Source of the DNA: Membranipora membranacea
Lineage: Eukaryota; Bryozoa; Gymnolaemata; Cheilostomatida; Membraniporidae
DNA: 64,000 nucleotides
Assembly: GCA_914767715.1 (NCBI GenBank)
Contig: OU612065.1
Coordinates: forward strand, 27,652,001-27,716,000
Reading direction: 5' to 3'
Both the position numbers and the translations under genes were made by a program. The notes below the pieces were generated by a model that was given only the letters and a program-made list of their open reading frames with translations, made no database searches and was not told the DNA's origin. Shown here piece after piece: positions 23,421 through 35,500 of this stretch. The stretch's first letter is position 1; the number at the start of each line of letters is the position of its first letter.

Positions 23421-26400
23421 AAAATTTTAAGTTAATAGGGACAAAGTGAGTAGTTGTGTACCGTTGTTTCTCAGACTAAGGAGAAAGCAGTATGCGGCCA
23501 TTATCAAGTCACACATACCTGCATACTCAGATATTTCGTTTTAAGTTGATATGCATCTCTAGCCATGGCCACCTCCACCCACTTGGGAGCATCTGGTATA
23601 ATATGAGCCACTCCCACTCTGATAGCAATAAGAGCATGCTGCAAGAAATATAATATGTGTGTTGTCATATAATGATGGAAACTCAATTATTCTCAGCTAT
23701 AGTATCTTTTCTGCAATGCAAAGATTTGATGGATCTTATCACAGAGTAAGGATATACTCGGTGATGTTATATCTGCTCATGCAAATGATGAGGAACTTAT
23801 GGTTTTGCAGATCAAAGACAAACAACACAAGAGTGAAATTACATAGAACTACATCTCACACAAAATAGTATCTCGTGGAGGGTTGATCACTGTATTTTTG
23901 TCATTCCCAGAAATCTAATTCAAATCACAAGTTGCAGAGTTGAAATAAGACCAGAGACTATGGATATATCCATAGTCTCTGAGAAGACTAAACAAAGCTG
24001 TTTGGATACTCTACCTCTAGCCCGATTATAATCAGCAACAGGTCAAAGTTACTGGTATCTGGTAATAGATCTGCTTTGTGTGCAAACAGCCCGATCAAAG
24101 CCGAGTTTGTGATTATTGCCAAATATCCCATGACATCAAATACCACCTGCCAAGCACCAATACCTAAAGGATTAAAAGTTATTGTTATTGTTTTCAGTAA
24201 GAGGTGATAACTAGAGTCGTCTGCTCTTGGATTGAGGAAGGATTTATTTACATTGATTGTATTCAGATATATTTCAGGTTGTCACCTACGGAATCAAAAT
24301 ACTCAGAACAGTGACTAGACTTAAGACCGTCATCAATAAAACTCGACCAAGCACTGTGATGTCTCATCTAAACCCTAAAAACCTAAATTGATGAAGTATG
24401 GATTAGGGAAATGGTTATAATGTACCAGCAGTAGGTTTAGAGAAAGGTCTCTGATGTATACGGCACAGTTTGACAGCGTCTGTCCTCTGCTCAATGTAGT
24501 TATTAATAAGTGAGAGTATGGCTGCTAGTGGTGATACACATGAGAACAGAGTTACATAACCATACTGTATAAATAACTCCAGGTAATCATCAAACACTCC
24601 CTGAAATCATAAAACATATTACGCTATATGTTATTATCAGACAAAAGCAAGAAGACCGGCACTCTAAAAAGATTTGGATTACCACACTCATGAAAAGATT
24701 GTAATATAAGAGAATTATGGTGGCTGGTTTTAAACCTGGAATGGACAAAGTGCAGTCTGTATAGTAACCATGTCCCCAATATGATGCTATATGGAATATA
24801 ACGAGAAATGACGAGCTGTAAATATTGATATGTGAGTGAGGCGACAGAGAGACAAAAGGACCCGATCACAATCAAGCAACAGACTCGCAGGTCAAATACA
24901 AATATAATGTTGATGCAGAGTAAACCATGTCTGATGCTCCTCAACAAACAAACACAAGCATGCACTGCCTGCTCAGCTCAGGTCCTCGACAAACACAAGC
25001 ATGCACTGCTTGCTCAGCTCATCAACAAACACAAGCAAGCACTGCCTGCTCAGCTCCTCAACAAACAAACACAAGCACGCACTGCCTGCTCAGCTCCTCA
25101 ACAAACACAAGCACGCACTGCCTGCTCAGCTCATGCAGGCCATGCTTATGTGTAATAAAGATTCAGTTTATGATATGTCATGATAACTATTGGACCACAG
25201 TGCCTCATTAATCATTGTTTGTTACCTGGTACTAGAACAACGAGAGCGAAGAAATCAGTGCTCATTCTGAGTAACACAGATAGGATGAAAATCTCCTGGG
25301 GACAAGATTTAATTTCCTCTGTTTGTCTATTTGAATCATTTGAATGAAGTGCACATGTAGCATTCCTGGTCCTGAATAAAAAATCCAGGTATAATCTACT
25401 CATGAAATAAGTATTTAGATCACGCTGATTATCATTGATGATCTTTCTTTTCTTTCTTTTCTTTATGAACTTTAAAATTGGAGTTGTCTGCCCAAATTGT
25501 ACTGTTCATAATGAACATTAGTAGAGTAAGGAGTGGTTAAACGCAGGTTTATTCACTCACGTGGGATGGTGTATAAAAGTGGGATATACTTCATAGGCAT
25601 GGAATTGAGACAACCAATGTTTCAAGAGCCCGAAGACATCAGATGGCAGAATTAATGAGGAGACCCAGCCCTACCTGGTACACATCCTTCCTAGCCTCTT
25701 TGTCTATTCGATATGTGTCTGGTTGACTAGTTTTAGCCTCCGAGTCCTCAGCTGGAGAGGCAGTAGTAGTTGGGATTGATCTTTTTCTCCACCTGTACAT
25801 AGCGTAGGGTACAACTGTTTCCTGTAGCTGATCTACTGTTTGTGTGACTATTAACTCTGTTAGCACCGTCTATGGGATTATTATAATAATATCTAATCAA
25901 CATACATTATATAGTGGAGACAACATGAAGTGATATGAGAGACACAATTCATGGCTTGCCTTGTGGCATATAGAGAAGATAGATCGACTATATAAGTGTT
26001 GAACATGAATTACTAACCTTTCTTAGCATTACAAGATCCTGCTGGTAGAAAGCTATGTAAAACATCAGTATGAACGTGTTGATAAACCAAAACTACAAAG
26101 AGAAATTAACATTCCTGGAGTCGAATCCCATTGGGGAGCATTTAGGTTGAATCACAAATTTATGGCATCGAAAGAATTTCGTTTGGTTTGTGACCAAATA
26201 TTTGTAAGATATTTGCTGGGTGCTGGAAACTGAGTTTGCTCGCATCAGCACAACACTGGAAACACTTATATCTATAAATACACAACAGGTCAAAGTTTTC
26301 TACCATGTCAAATATTGAAGATTTTCTATAATACTAGATACCGGGTAGAGTACTGAGTTACTAGCTTACCATTACTAGTTTTATAGTAAGATGATTATCA

Positions 26401-29400
26401 AATGTAGATTGAAGTCTGTGGTTCTCTACAAAAATAAGATTCAGATATATTTTTTAACCTTTCAGACAAACATAGGACTACAGACTTTTGTCAGCAGGTT
26501 GCTTCTCATTTCTCTGTGATCTTGTATGAGGGTTGCCGATGTTTGTTATACATATTACCAGAGCACGACCTACGTTCCATTGACAGGTATAGGAGGGAAT
26601 TTTACGAGCTACAGAACCAATATGCTACACAGATATATCTCTAGTAGGGGCCTTGCCATTGGGTCTACAGATGTAACGTCACAGCTTGTACGACTAAACA
26701 ACCTTTGATTCTCAATCCTGGTAAGATAAGAACTGGAGGAGGAAGAAGCGGACGACATACTCACCCAATTCATTGAGCTGTACAGCCAGGGGCCTGTATA
26801 GCTGGTTCATAACAATAATAGCTATACTGTATAATACTGTCGGTACAAAACTCCATACATTCTCATATATACCGGGTGATTTTTCTTTGTTAAACCAGGC
26901 TATCATATAATCCTCATAACGTATATACGCAAACATGGCAGCCAAACTGACTACAATAAAAGATTAAACTCTTATGGAGCCCTAAAAACACACGTTGTCA
27001 GCAAAGTTGTTACATATACTTCTTTACTGCAACTGATTGTGGCTATGTTATGCATAAAGAGCCCATTCTAAGCAAGGAAATGACAACATGACCATGGCTA
27101 CAATATTATATATATAAATCATATATATATATATATTATGTGTAGGATAAATTTAATTATTACCAGAGAGGCAGAATATAACACAAGGCAGTGAGATGAA
27201 GTAAAATCTCAGTAATCTCTTCCATTTAGGGTATCTTGGCTCTACTTTATCTGTCACTCGATTCTTACTTAACTCTCCGTAAAAGTTTGGCCGAGCCTCC
27301 TCTGAAATACATAAATAAATATGCAAAATAAGCTTCACATTTAACTTTGGTGTCACGCTAAAACATCTACGGGTGCCTATGACAAGCCTCTACACGCTGG
27401 TAATACTATTATCATAACTTCTCATCAAACATAGAATCATCATCTATAATTAGCAGGTTTAGAGACTAATGTAATACAAAACCGCATTTAGTTAATACTC
27501 TTAAATCACTTGTATAAATAAGAGGAGGAGTGGTCCTACCTATGATTTTGATATCAGTTGTACCCCAGGAATAGGCCAGTCCATTAGCCTTCCTCTTCCA
27601 GCTCTCCATGAATGCAGTGGACCAGATGAGATTAAACACTGCTAGTATCATCAGAGAGTACAGACTGTGCTTGTGAAACTCAAACATGTAGAAAAATAAA
27701 CCAACTCCAGCTGGTAATACCAGAGCTGAACTATAGAAATCCAGAAACGCAAAATACATCCCGATCGTCTCCCCAAAGTAACCCTTTATCTCCTCTGAAA
27801 AAAGAGAACAAGCAATGAGTACATTTATAAACACTCTGCGGATAAAATTTGGCCAGGAAGCTCAGTCTAAATAAAACAGAATAGATATTACATTTATAAA
27901 GAGCTATTGCCAGCCTGGAGGTTGACTGTAAAATGTTATGGAAAAATCTTGTTTATTCGAACAGAATCTCTTATACCAACAGAATCTCTTATACCAAAAG
28001 CTCAAACTCACAACTCAACTAAGTGTATAATCATGTGAGAAAATTATTACAGTTCCATTTTTCACATCATACTATAGCTTAACTATATTACTATGTTCAT
28101 GTGAGCATGAATGTCTATAATAGTTTATAATTTGCAGTTAGGGGATGAGGGGAGGGCCCATGTGATGACAGGAAATTACAGTGATTATATATGAATGAAA
28201 ACCACATCAGCGCCACGTAAAATAGTTCAAGCTTTTACCACACTCACCTATTGGTTGTGATGTACTGAGTGATATTCGTCTATACCAGTTTTGTTCCAAT
28301 TTCGGCAAACTATCATCATGCAAAGGAAACACTCTTGATAGTCCATATCTTTCACACTGCTTTACTAACAAACACATAACATACAATAAATGTTTGCGTA
28401 TGAAATAACAGTGCAATCGAACGGATACACTCTTTGCAAATTCTCATGTCAAGGGACAATAAAGTAATCAAACCACTACTCACTGAGAGAAGATCCGAGT
28501 TGCAATTCAATATTTGGGTTGCCAGGAACTTTAAAATTATCTGTGGTCACTTTAATAGATTCTATCTCATGAAGCGTTAACCACTGTTTCTCTGCTATGG
28601 TGAAAAAGTTCACTAAATTATCTACAAGAAGAACAAATACCTAGTAAGAAAGACTAAAACTAAAATGCATTACAAGTTATAGCAGCAAGGAGTTGAAAGT
28701 AACATCAAATGATCTATCCAGCTCCTTGATCGCAATATTGCATACCATTGAGTATTGGCAGCATAGTTACTTATCAACTCAACATTGAAACCCTTCTCAA
28801 ATCTTCTTCTGCTTGGCCCACTTTAGCACTAGCAGAAGTAAAAGTGGTAACTCAGGAAAGTAAAGTAATTTGCCTCACAATCAATCAAGTCTTCTCACCT
28901 CCATTCTCAAAAGACTTCAGCCTTCTTTGCCTGAAAACTTGCATCGTTCCGTCATGACATCGTTTCTTCATGTCGACATAGTCAGCTATCTCAAGTAATC
29001 GCTCAATGCTACAGCCGACATGGATGTACGCCTAGAAATACAGAAACAATGATCAATATACGATCAGGCCAGTATCGTTATCCTTAGAAAAGATCCCTTT
29101 CATAATTATTAATTAGGTTTAGTCCAGATTAAATTCCCTGTTACCAAAACGTGTTACACAATTGATAATGATTCTGAGTGATAGTAAGAACAAAACTTGG
29201 CCAACATATGAATGACTAAAGCTGTGATTTTGAAATTCTGCTAAATGACCTAAACCCCAATATCTTCTACTGAGAAATCATCAGGGTTAAGGAGCATTTA
29301 ACAACACTCTAATTTACTAACTCTACCCAGTACCACCTATAATTGTAAATGCATGGCTACTCTAGTTTGCAAGCAGATTGACCAGTGCAATTTTTTTTAA

Positions 29401-30335
29401 CCGTGTAGGCCATTAGAGTGCATGGTAAACATTCATGGGTACATTAACCGCAAAACCAACTCATCTTACCGGCTGAATAAAGTCACCAGAGAGCTAAAAT
29501 ATCACTTTTTGTGTTAACATAAATTAGTTGAGAAATCATTAGCAAAGAGTATTGTAGGGATGGGTAATATTTGGGATTGAAAGAAAGTTATTGTCACCAT
29601 AGTTTGAAGTTTTTCAAGGCCAACTAATACTGCATCCAGGCAGATCAAAGTTTGACTGTAGGCTGAATGCAAATAACACCCAATAACTGAACTGTCAGCA
29701 TGATATGACCTGTATTGAATGCTAAGATTTGACTAATTACTAATAATGCTAGTAACAGGAGTGTTTTGCAAACAGCTCATATCAGCTGTAGTTCATTCTC
29801 ACTACAACAAGTCCACTCAAGTTCGTTGCATATATCTAGTAGGCTAGCGTTTGCTACAATTAACACTGACTGGTCTACTGGACTTGCACACCCCATATAA
29901 GTCCCTCTAAGTCCTTGCACCCATTATCAAAAAGCCACTCAGGCATCTATCATTCATATAATCTGGTGATATGGTCACGGTGATACAGGAGAGGAGTGAG
30001 TGAGTGCCACTGGCGTGCCCTACCTGAGTTTCTGATCTACCACCATCCTCTGTTGATGGACTATGCATCTGTTTCAAGCACTGCAGCTCTGCTCCATCTT
30101 TATATGATAATGATCTTGTCAGTAATTGTGGCTGAGAGCTATTACTGTCAGCATCATGATGGGTGTGAACACAGCAGTTGTCTTCATCTTCTTCTTCAAT
30201 ATTTGGCCTGAGTTTAGGTGATTGAATCCTCTGATACACATAATTAATCAGGTCTACAGACACCCCACATGTGAATTCTACCAAACACAGTGTTTCAAAG
30301 CTTGCATTGCTCATTGCATGACACGGATTTTCCAT
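23419..30335 (-). CDS. ANO10-like: Anoctamin (TMEM16), ANO10-like
   Basis: Multi-pass membrane protein of the TMEM16 family (phospholipid scramblase or ion channel; ANO10 is linked to endolysosomal and cerebellar function in mammals). Exons in order: 30335-30024, 29031-28899, 28621-28484, 28364-28248, 27794-27540, 27301-27164, 26950-26765, 26425-26370, 26092-26018, 25869-25675, 24600-24426, 24163-24015, 23638-23519, 23475-23419. All phases agree, giving 701 residues. Family blocks seen: [82 protein letters not shown] and [19 protein letters not shown]. This is close to full family length. An in-frame ATG at 30464 would add 43 residues, but that part begins with repeat-derived sequence, so the start at 30335 is preferred. 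The last exon (18 codons) follows a 43-bp intron; reading through its donor would add only four codons. Confidence 0.9.
23738..23765. repeat. Mini-palindrome, diverged copy
   Basis: ATCACAGAGTAAGGATATA followed by CTCGGTGAT. This is the same left arm and core as the palindrome at 4907 with a decayed right arm, within an anoctamin intron. Confidence 0.45.
23952..23981. repeat. Perfect 30-bp mini-palindrome
   Basis: Left half CAGAGACTATGGATA, right half exactly complementary. Flanked by ATAAGAC and AGAAGAC (6 of 7 equal), resembling a target-site duplication. Lies in the anoctamin intron between exons 12 and 13. Confidence 0.65.
24942..25134. repeat. Minisatellite, five units of 36-44 bp
   Basis: Units of the form CAACAAACACAAGCACGC + ACTGCCTGCTCAGCTC repeated five times, with an optional extra AAAC step. 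It lies inside the 1.07-kb anoctamin intron between exons 10 and 11. All open frames across it are by-products of the repeat. Confidence 0.9.
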
Positions 30336-31039
30336 TTGATAGTACAGATGCAAGGGCAAACTAAACTTTTCTGAGTTTAGTTTCAGACCAGACCAAAACT
30401 TGCCCTTGAAAACAATGTGATTTTTGCTATCGGGAGCACAAAATTGAAGGTCGTTTGAGGTCATTCAATCAAGTACTCCTTGATTTGATTGGTTTAAGAA
30501 AGATCAACTTTAATTGGTTGATTGTTAATTAATCTCTCAACTGATTGTAACCAGAGACTATAGATATATCTATAGTCTCTGTTGTAACTATGTTAGGGAT
30601 TTCCCACTGTCCATAATTAGGGGAAATACCTTACTAGTGTGATTGAGGCAGTGTTAGTGCTAGTGAATTCAATGATTGGTAAATGCATATTAAGCTTTAT
30701 TATATATGAAGACTAACAACAAAATGCTTAACTAGACAGAATATGGTAATAGATGTGCATTTGCCATGTGAATCAGAAATTATTCAAATACTGACCAAGA
30801 TGATGTCTGCCAAATAAAAAGCGGATATAAAAGAATGCAAACAAAAAAACAATGCTATAAATTCCCATATCTGAGAAAGTTACAACAAAAATGTTTAGAG
30901 CACAGCTATCCCTCTCTCAATACATGGACTACATGTAAGTTCTCTAATGCCCTGTTATTGGGCAGTAGGAGGAATTCGGATGCACCCTTTGTGACACCAT
31001 ACCCCACATTCAGGACATTCCACCACGAATAGTCATTTG
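30336..31039. other. Upstream flank of the anoctamin
   Basis: Contains an in-frame extension to an ATG at 30464 (minus) whose first ~47 bp recur inverted at 31679. Between about 30352 and 30408 are inverted segments (AAGGGCAA with TTGCCCTT, ACTAAAC with GTTTAGT). The 30-bp palindrome at 30552 is also here. Confidence 0.5.
30552..30581. repeat. Perfect 30-bp mini-palindrome with 7-bp direct repeats
   Basis: Left half CAGAGACTATAGATA with an exact complementary right half, differing from the copy at 23952 by one compensated base pair. TTGTAAC is directly adjacent on both sides, as expected for an insertion with a 7-bp target duplication. It lies upstream of the anoctamin start. Confidence 0.7.
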
Positions 31040-31420
31040 TCAATCCATTAACCAGTAAGCTGGCTTCCAACATGTGTTCCACTCTGAAAGCATGTTGAGA
31101 GCTTCCTTGATAGAATCAGTGATTTCTACAGAAACCGGAAATGTCCCGACAACTTGATATCCTATATTAGTAGGTACTACCACAAAGAACATTGGAAGAT
31201 AATACTTTGTTGTCTTGTAGCTAGCATCTAGTAAACAAATTTCATCTCCGTAATGATAAATCCGTTTTGGAATTATTGAATTCAATTTCTTGTTCGCAGC
31301 GAATGCTCTATGGTTCACATATCTCATACCCTGTTCAATTTTGCATTCCGATAGACACGCTAGCAGCATGGAGCATGGTTGAATTGGAAATGAAGTGAGG
31401 AATAGAAAAACCACATGCAC
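31040..31420 (-). pseudogene. MULE-like transposase fragment
   Basis: A 126-codon frame with a recognisable MULE-type DDE transposase core: a first catalytic Asp in LLDASYKTTKYYLP, a hydrophobic strand (MFFVVVPTNIGYQV), then SIKEALNMLSEWN, and a second Asp in AYWLMD. It stops right after that Asp; the remaining catalytic region, the SWIM zinc finger usually found in such proteins and the N-terminus are not seen. It is therefore a dead fragment rather than a host gene. The start is arbitrary. It lies between the anoctamin and the Ig gene, same strand. Confidence 0.7.
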
Positions 31421-31678
31421 ATAGCCCTAGACTCGACACGCTGCATTCATATTACATAACTAGCATACATGGACAGGCTACATCAAACCAATGAACTAAG
31501 GTTAAGTTCATTGATCAAACTCTACTCCATACAAAACAAACATCACATCTATCAGAGCTAATATATCAATACTGCGTAAGTATATATCAGGACTGCGTAA
31601 GCTTTGACATCTATTATCTAAAGATGCCGCCCATGTGGTTTTGTTTACAAACAAATAAATGTACACGCCTACCTTAAA

Positions 31679-31725
31679 ATGACCTTCCAACGACCTTCAA
31701 TTTTGTGCTCCAGATAGCAAAAATC
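31679..31725 (+). repeat. Inverted copy of the anoctamin upstream extension
   Basis: Reads ATGACCTTCCAACGACCTTC and onward, matching the minus-strand sequence from 30464 (ATGACCTCAAACGACCTTC) over about 47 bp with three or four differences. On the plus strand the frame ends soon after, so it is not coding. Confidence 0.75.
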
Positions 31726-31899
31726 AAACAATGTGGTTAACTTGTAGTCTGGGAACTTGGCAGAAATAGTGAGCTGTGTGTAGAATCTCTCCTATTGTAG
31801 CGGCCCAAGTTTTATTGTGACATTATTTCTGATAGTTGCTTTTCCATGTTTAATGAGAAGACAACTCTTAGTTTAGTATTCCATGCCAAAGGTCCCTTA

Positions 31900-31971
31900 T
31901 TTACTATTTTCTTTACTATTTTCTTTACTATTTGCTTTACTATTTTCTTTACTATCTACTTTACTATTTAC
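31900..31971. repeat. 12-bp tandem repeat
   Basis: About six units of TTTACTATTTTC with single-base variants. Confidence 0.85.
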
Positions 31972-32096
31972 AATTACAAGTTTGTTCCATAGGCTTGCCC
32001 TACCATAGCAGGAACAAACGTGTTCTATTATTTACACTTACCTCACACTAGGTTTCCTTGACAAGCTTAGCTTGGTAGAATCAATGAACTAAACCT

Positions 32097-32145
32097 CATT
32101 GGTAGAATGGTAGAATGGTAGGATGGTTCATTGGTAGAATGGTAG
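32097..32145. repeat. GGTAGAAT short tandem repeat
   Basis: Repeated TTGGTAGAATGGTAGAATGG units with a duplicated TTCATTGG step. Confidence 0.7.
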
Positions 32146-32502
32146 CTTGTCAATACAGGCTAACCTCACCAGTTTTACTTGTCTTATATTGCTTTATTCA
32201 TAATTGAGGGCTATAGGAAAATTAAAAATATGGTTTACATATATTTTTATTGTCCACTGTGACAACACACAGATGAAAAATAGCGGAACAAATGTATGAA
32301 TCTTAGGCCTTGAGGGGGCCTTGACAGACAAGTTGATTATCAATGTGAATTTTACTGTATGTACACCAGGTGACAGTTGGTTAAAAATATAATATATTAT
32401 ATTCTAAATAAATAGTATAATTGATAAAAATGTCCAAAAATCACAGGGTATGCATGTAGCACCGATATAACAGGATCAAGAGAGAGGCTGGTGACATGCT
32501 TG

Positions 32503-35500
32503 TCATATTCTAATAGCTGTCAACTGGAACACTGAGACTATAACTAGCAGTAATGATTCGGTATGTATTGTGGGTGTAGCGTTCACTGTTCTGCTACCTG
32601 GATATAGAAAATAAGACAATATTACAGACTCATCACGTTGAAAGTATTATAGCATCACATAAGGAAAAAGCGACTTGTTCATCTGAAACAAAATTGATTT
32701 TTGAAAATGTAAAATCCCATACACGGTTGAGAGTTACCTGTGAATGGGATTTCACATTTTTCTCTTAAAAAAAAATAAATCAACAACTGCCATACCCACA
32801 GATAAATACAAAAAGTTAGTTCTTTCTATGTATGTTTGGATGAATATTATGGGTCAAGGCTCCTCAATAACTTGCTCTAGATAAATAACCTAGACAGTGA
32901 CAATATACAGGAAATTAAATTTTGCAATCCAGACCAAATCTGGAAACCTCATGGAATCAATATCGGAAATTTGATCCATCAATTTGATTAATTGATTAAA
33001 TAATACCCTAGTTTGGGCCTCCAAACACTTGCCCCCCCCCCCTTCCATTGTCCAATGACCCTATTTCCCTCAGGTGAGTTTATGTAAGCTAGCCATTGAT
33101 TTCCCTATTTTAGGCCTCTGTGAAAAGGCGATTATATTCTCCTGCAAATACTCAACTTCTCTGATGTAATAGTTATACAGATTACATACCTGCTGCAGAT
33201 TTTGGTTGAGATGAATGTGGAGTGGTAATGTTAGTGGATGTTTTATTGTTCATATGGTCATAATCAGTATACTGTGGGGAATGTGTTGTTCTCCTGGACG
33301 TGAACGACCCAGATGATGGAGCTGTTGATCTTGTTAACGGTATTAAAGTTTCAGAATAGGTATTTTCAGTTGAGGAAGAGTCATCATCTCGGTCACCACT
33401 CGAATATACAGGAAGGTTCTCAACTAAAATCAACAAGGTCAACAAGTTACTTTTAACTGCTCCGATATCTGTAAACTTTCCAGGAAACCTCTTTAAACAG
33501 ATAAATAAATAAAATAAGATGTAAGTTTGTAGCCCTCATAGACATAGACACATGTTTTGACTACGGTAGCCTTCAATCAAGCAGAATGCACCATAGAACT
33601 GCTATTCAGAGCTTCCCTGCATTTGCATAGGTGTTTATCGTTCCTTATCATTATTGTACAGAGCAAGCTTTCTAAAATACAGAATGATACATGCAGAACC
33701 TTTTTCAAGATTATTTCTATGCCAAATGAAAACACATATTTTGCAAAAATTGTACTCTACAGTGTTCTAGCGAGAATTTCTTACCTGTGACGGCCATCAG
33801 GATTTTTGTTTGCATTGTTGAAGCTGAAGACTGCTGGGCAGTCGGGGAAGTTGTGGGTAATGGTTCAGGAGGTCGTCTTATACCAACATTAAATGTAGAA
33901 GCGTATCCATTAGAGCTTACTACTCTGAGAGTTATGATGTCAGTGGCGGACATTGATGCAGAGCCTTTGAGGCGTAAGTAGAAGGTGGCATTGAAATGTC
34001 CATGTGTCTAAAAAAAATGTTCAAACACATTTTTGTATGCGGAAGTTATAGTAGTAATAGAAAAAATAGTTAAAAGAATTATGAATCTGACCAATGAGTA
34101 TGCCCTTTACATATTTGCCCACTTCCTTGTTCACATTACAACCACATTACTACAATGCAAGGCAATACTTTATCCACCAGTCTAACACTGATCACCATCG
34201 ACGCTCATTCTTTATGCGAACTGCAAAGGAATGGAATTTCCTTGCCCTTGATCACCTGCTCCTCAAACCTCCAAGCATTTAGCACTAGCTGTTCTGTTCC
34301 TATGAGATACTAATATTTTGACCAGGAACGATAAACGATTTTGAGAATCCGGTTTCTGAAGTCACAGCTATCTAAGCAGTAGCCTCTCTTGACAAGCTTT
34401 GTTCGGTGGGGCTATCTAAGCTGGTGCTAGAGAGTAAGAAGAACGCAGGCAAATTCTCAGGTAAATTTATGTAGAAGCCATTAGTTAAATTTTCCTACAT
34501 ATAGGATTGATTTCTGACTTATGGGCTCAATAAATCCACATATCACACCACCTTGCTGGTCCCTATATTTGTAGGCCATGTTCATTGCGATAAGTGATAG
34601 CCTTCAGCGTCATCAAAAATACATGAAATCAAGGATTTCAAGAGAAATCCTCTTGAAATCCTTGATGAAATGTTTTCCTTTTTGTGTGATGTCACATGAT
34701 CAACATATTATATGTCCCTACCACAAGCAAGCCAAGTAAAGTAAACATATACTCCTTTACCACACAATCATTGTGGTAAAATGATTTGCTCTTTCTTATC
34801 AATTAAAACCTACACACGGTACATGTGCATGGCAACAGGACGAGGTGGCCGAGTGGTTAAGGCGATGGACTGCTAATCCATTTCCCTCTGGGAGCGTGGG
34901 TTCGAATCCCATCCTCGTCGATTGTACTTTTGTTGCACAACGGCCACACGTGCCTTATGTATTCGCAGGATGGCGCAGGAGTTATCTAAGTGCTCAGGCA
35001 GCTGCAATGCGATGATGCAATAATAATAATATCCCTACCACTAAATCGCATTGTAACTGTCTTAGCACTATCCCAGGTTGTCACCATAAGAACAAAGTGT
35101 TCTTTAGAAGTGAGTTGCCAACACAAAAAGTACCGACTAAGATTTTCAGCTCAGTTTAGTTCAGTTCAGTCCACAGCATTGAGTCTTTCAGCTGTTTAAT
35201 GTTTTGTGATACTTTGTTTCATAAGAAGAGTTTGTTTTCGTGGGCCAATTTGAATATAGTCAACCACAATTTGGTTGTCTGTTTGAAGAGAAATACTCAA
35301 ACTCAAAGTCAAGCATGCACTTTGCTCTAGCAAGTGAAGATATAGATAGAAGTAGGTTTCCGCCGGCAAACATAGGTTCTTGGCTTACACTGTAGTAAGT
35401 GGTGACATTTTGAGAGCTTGTTGGATAGCCGCTGAATTCCTGATTAGTTGACTGTAGTTTCCACTTTGCATCTATGAATGAAGGGTTGTAGTGTATGGTA

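Larger units (their letters stand above)
31421..32502. other. Intergenic, repeat-rich
   Basis: Between the transposase fragment and the end of the Ig gene. Contains the short tandem repeats described separately and an AATAAA (minus, 32246-32251) about 250 bp past the Ig gene stop, its likely poly(A) signal. Confidence 0.5.

Noticed and set aside
24832-25211. Plus-strand ORFs of 60-107 codons
   Set aside because: They are translations of the minisatellite in three frames, inside an anoctamin intron on the other strand.
30835-31032. Plus-strand ORF of 65 codons
   Set aside because: No domain, no exon context, adjacent to transposon debris.
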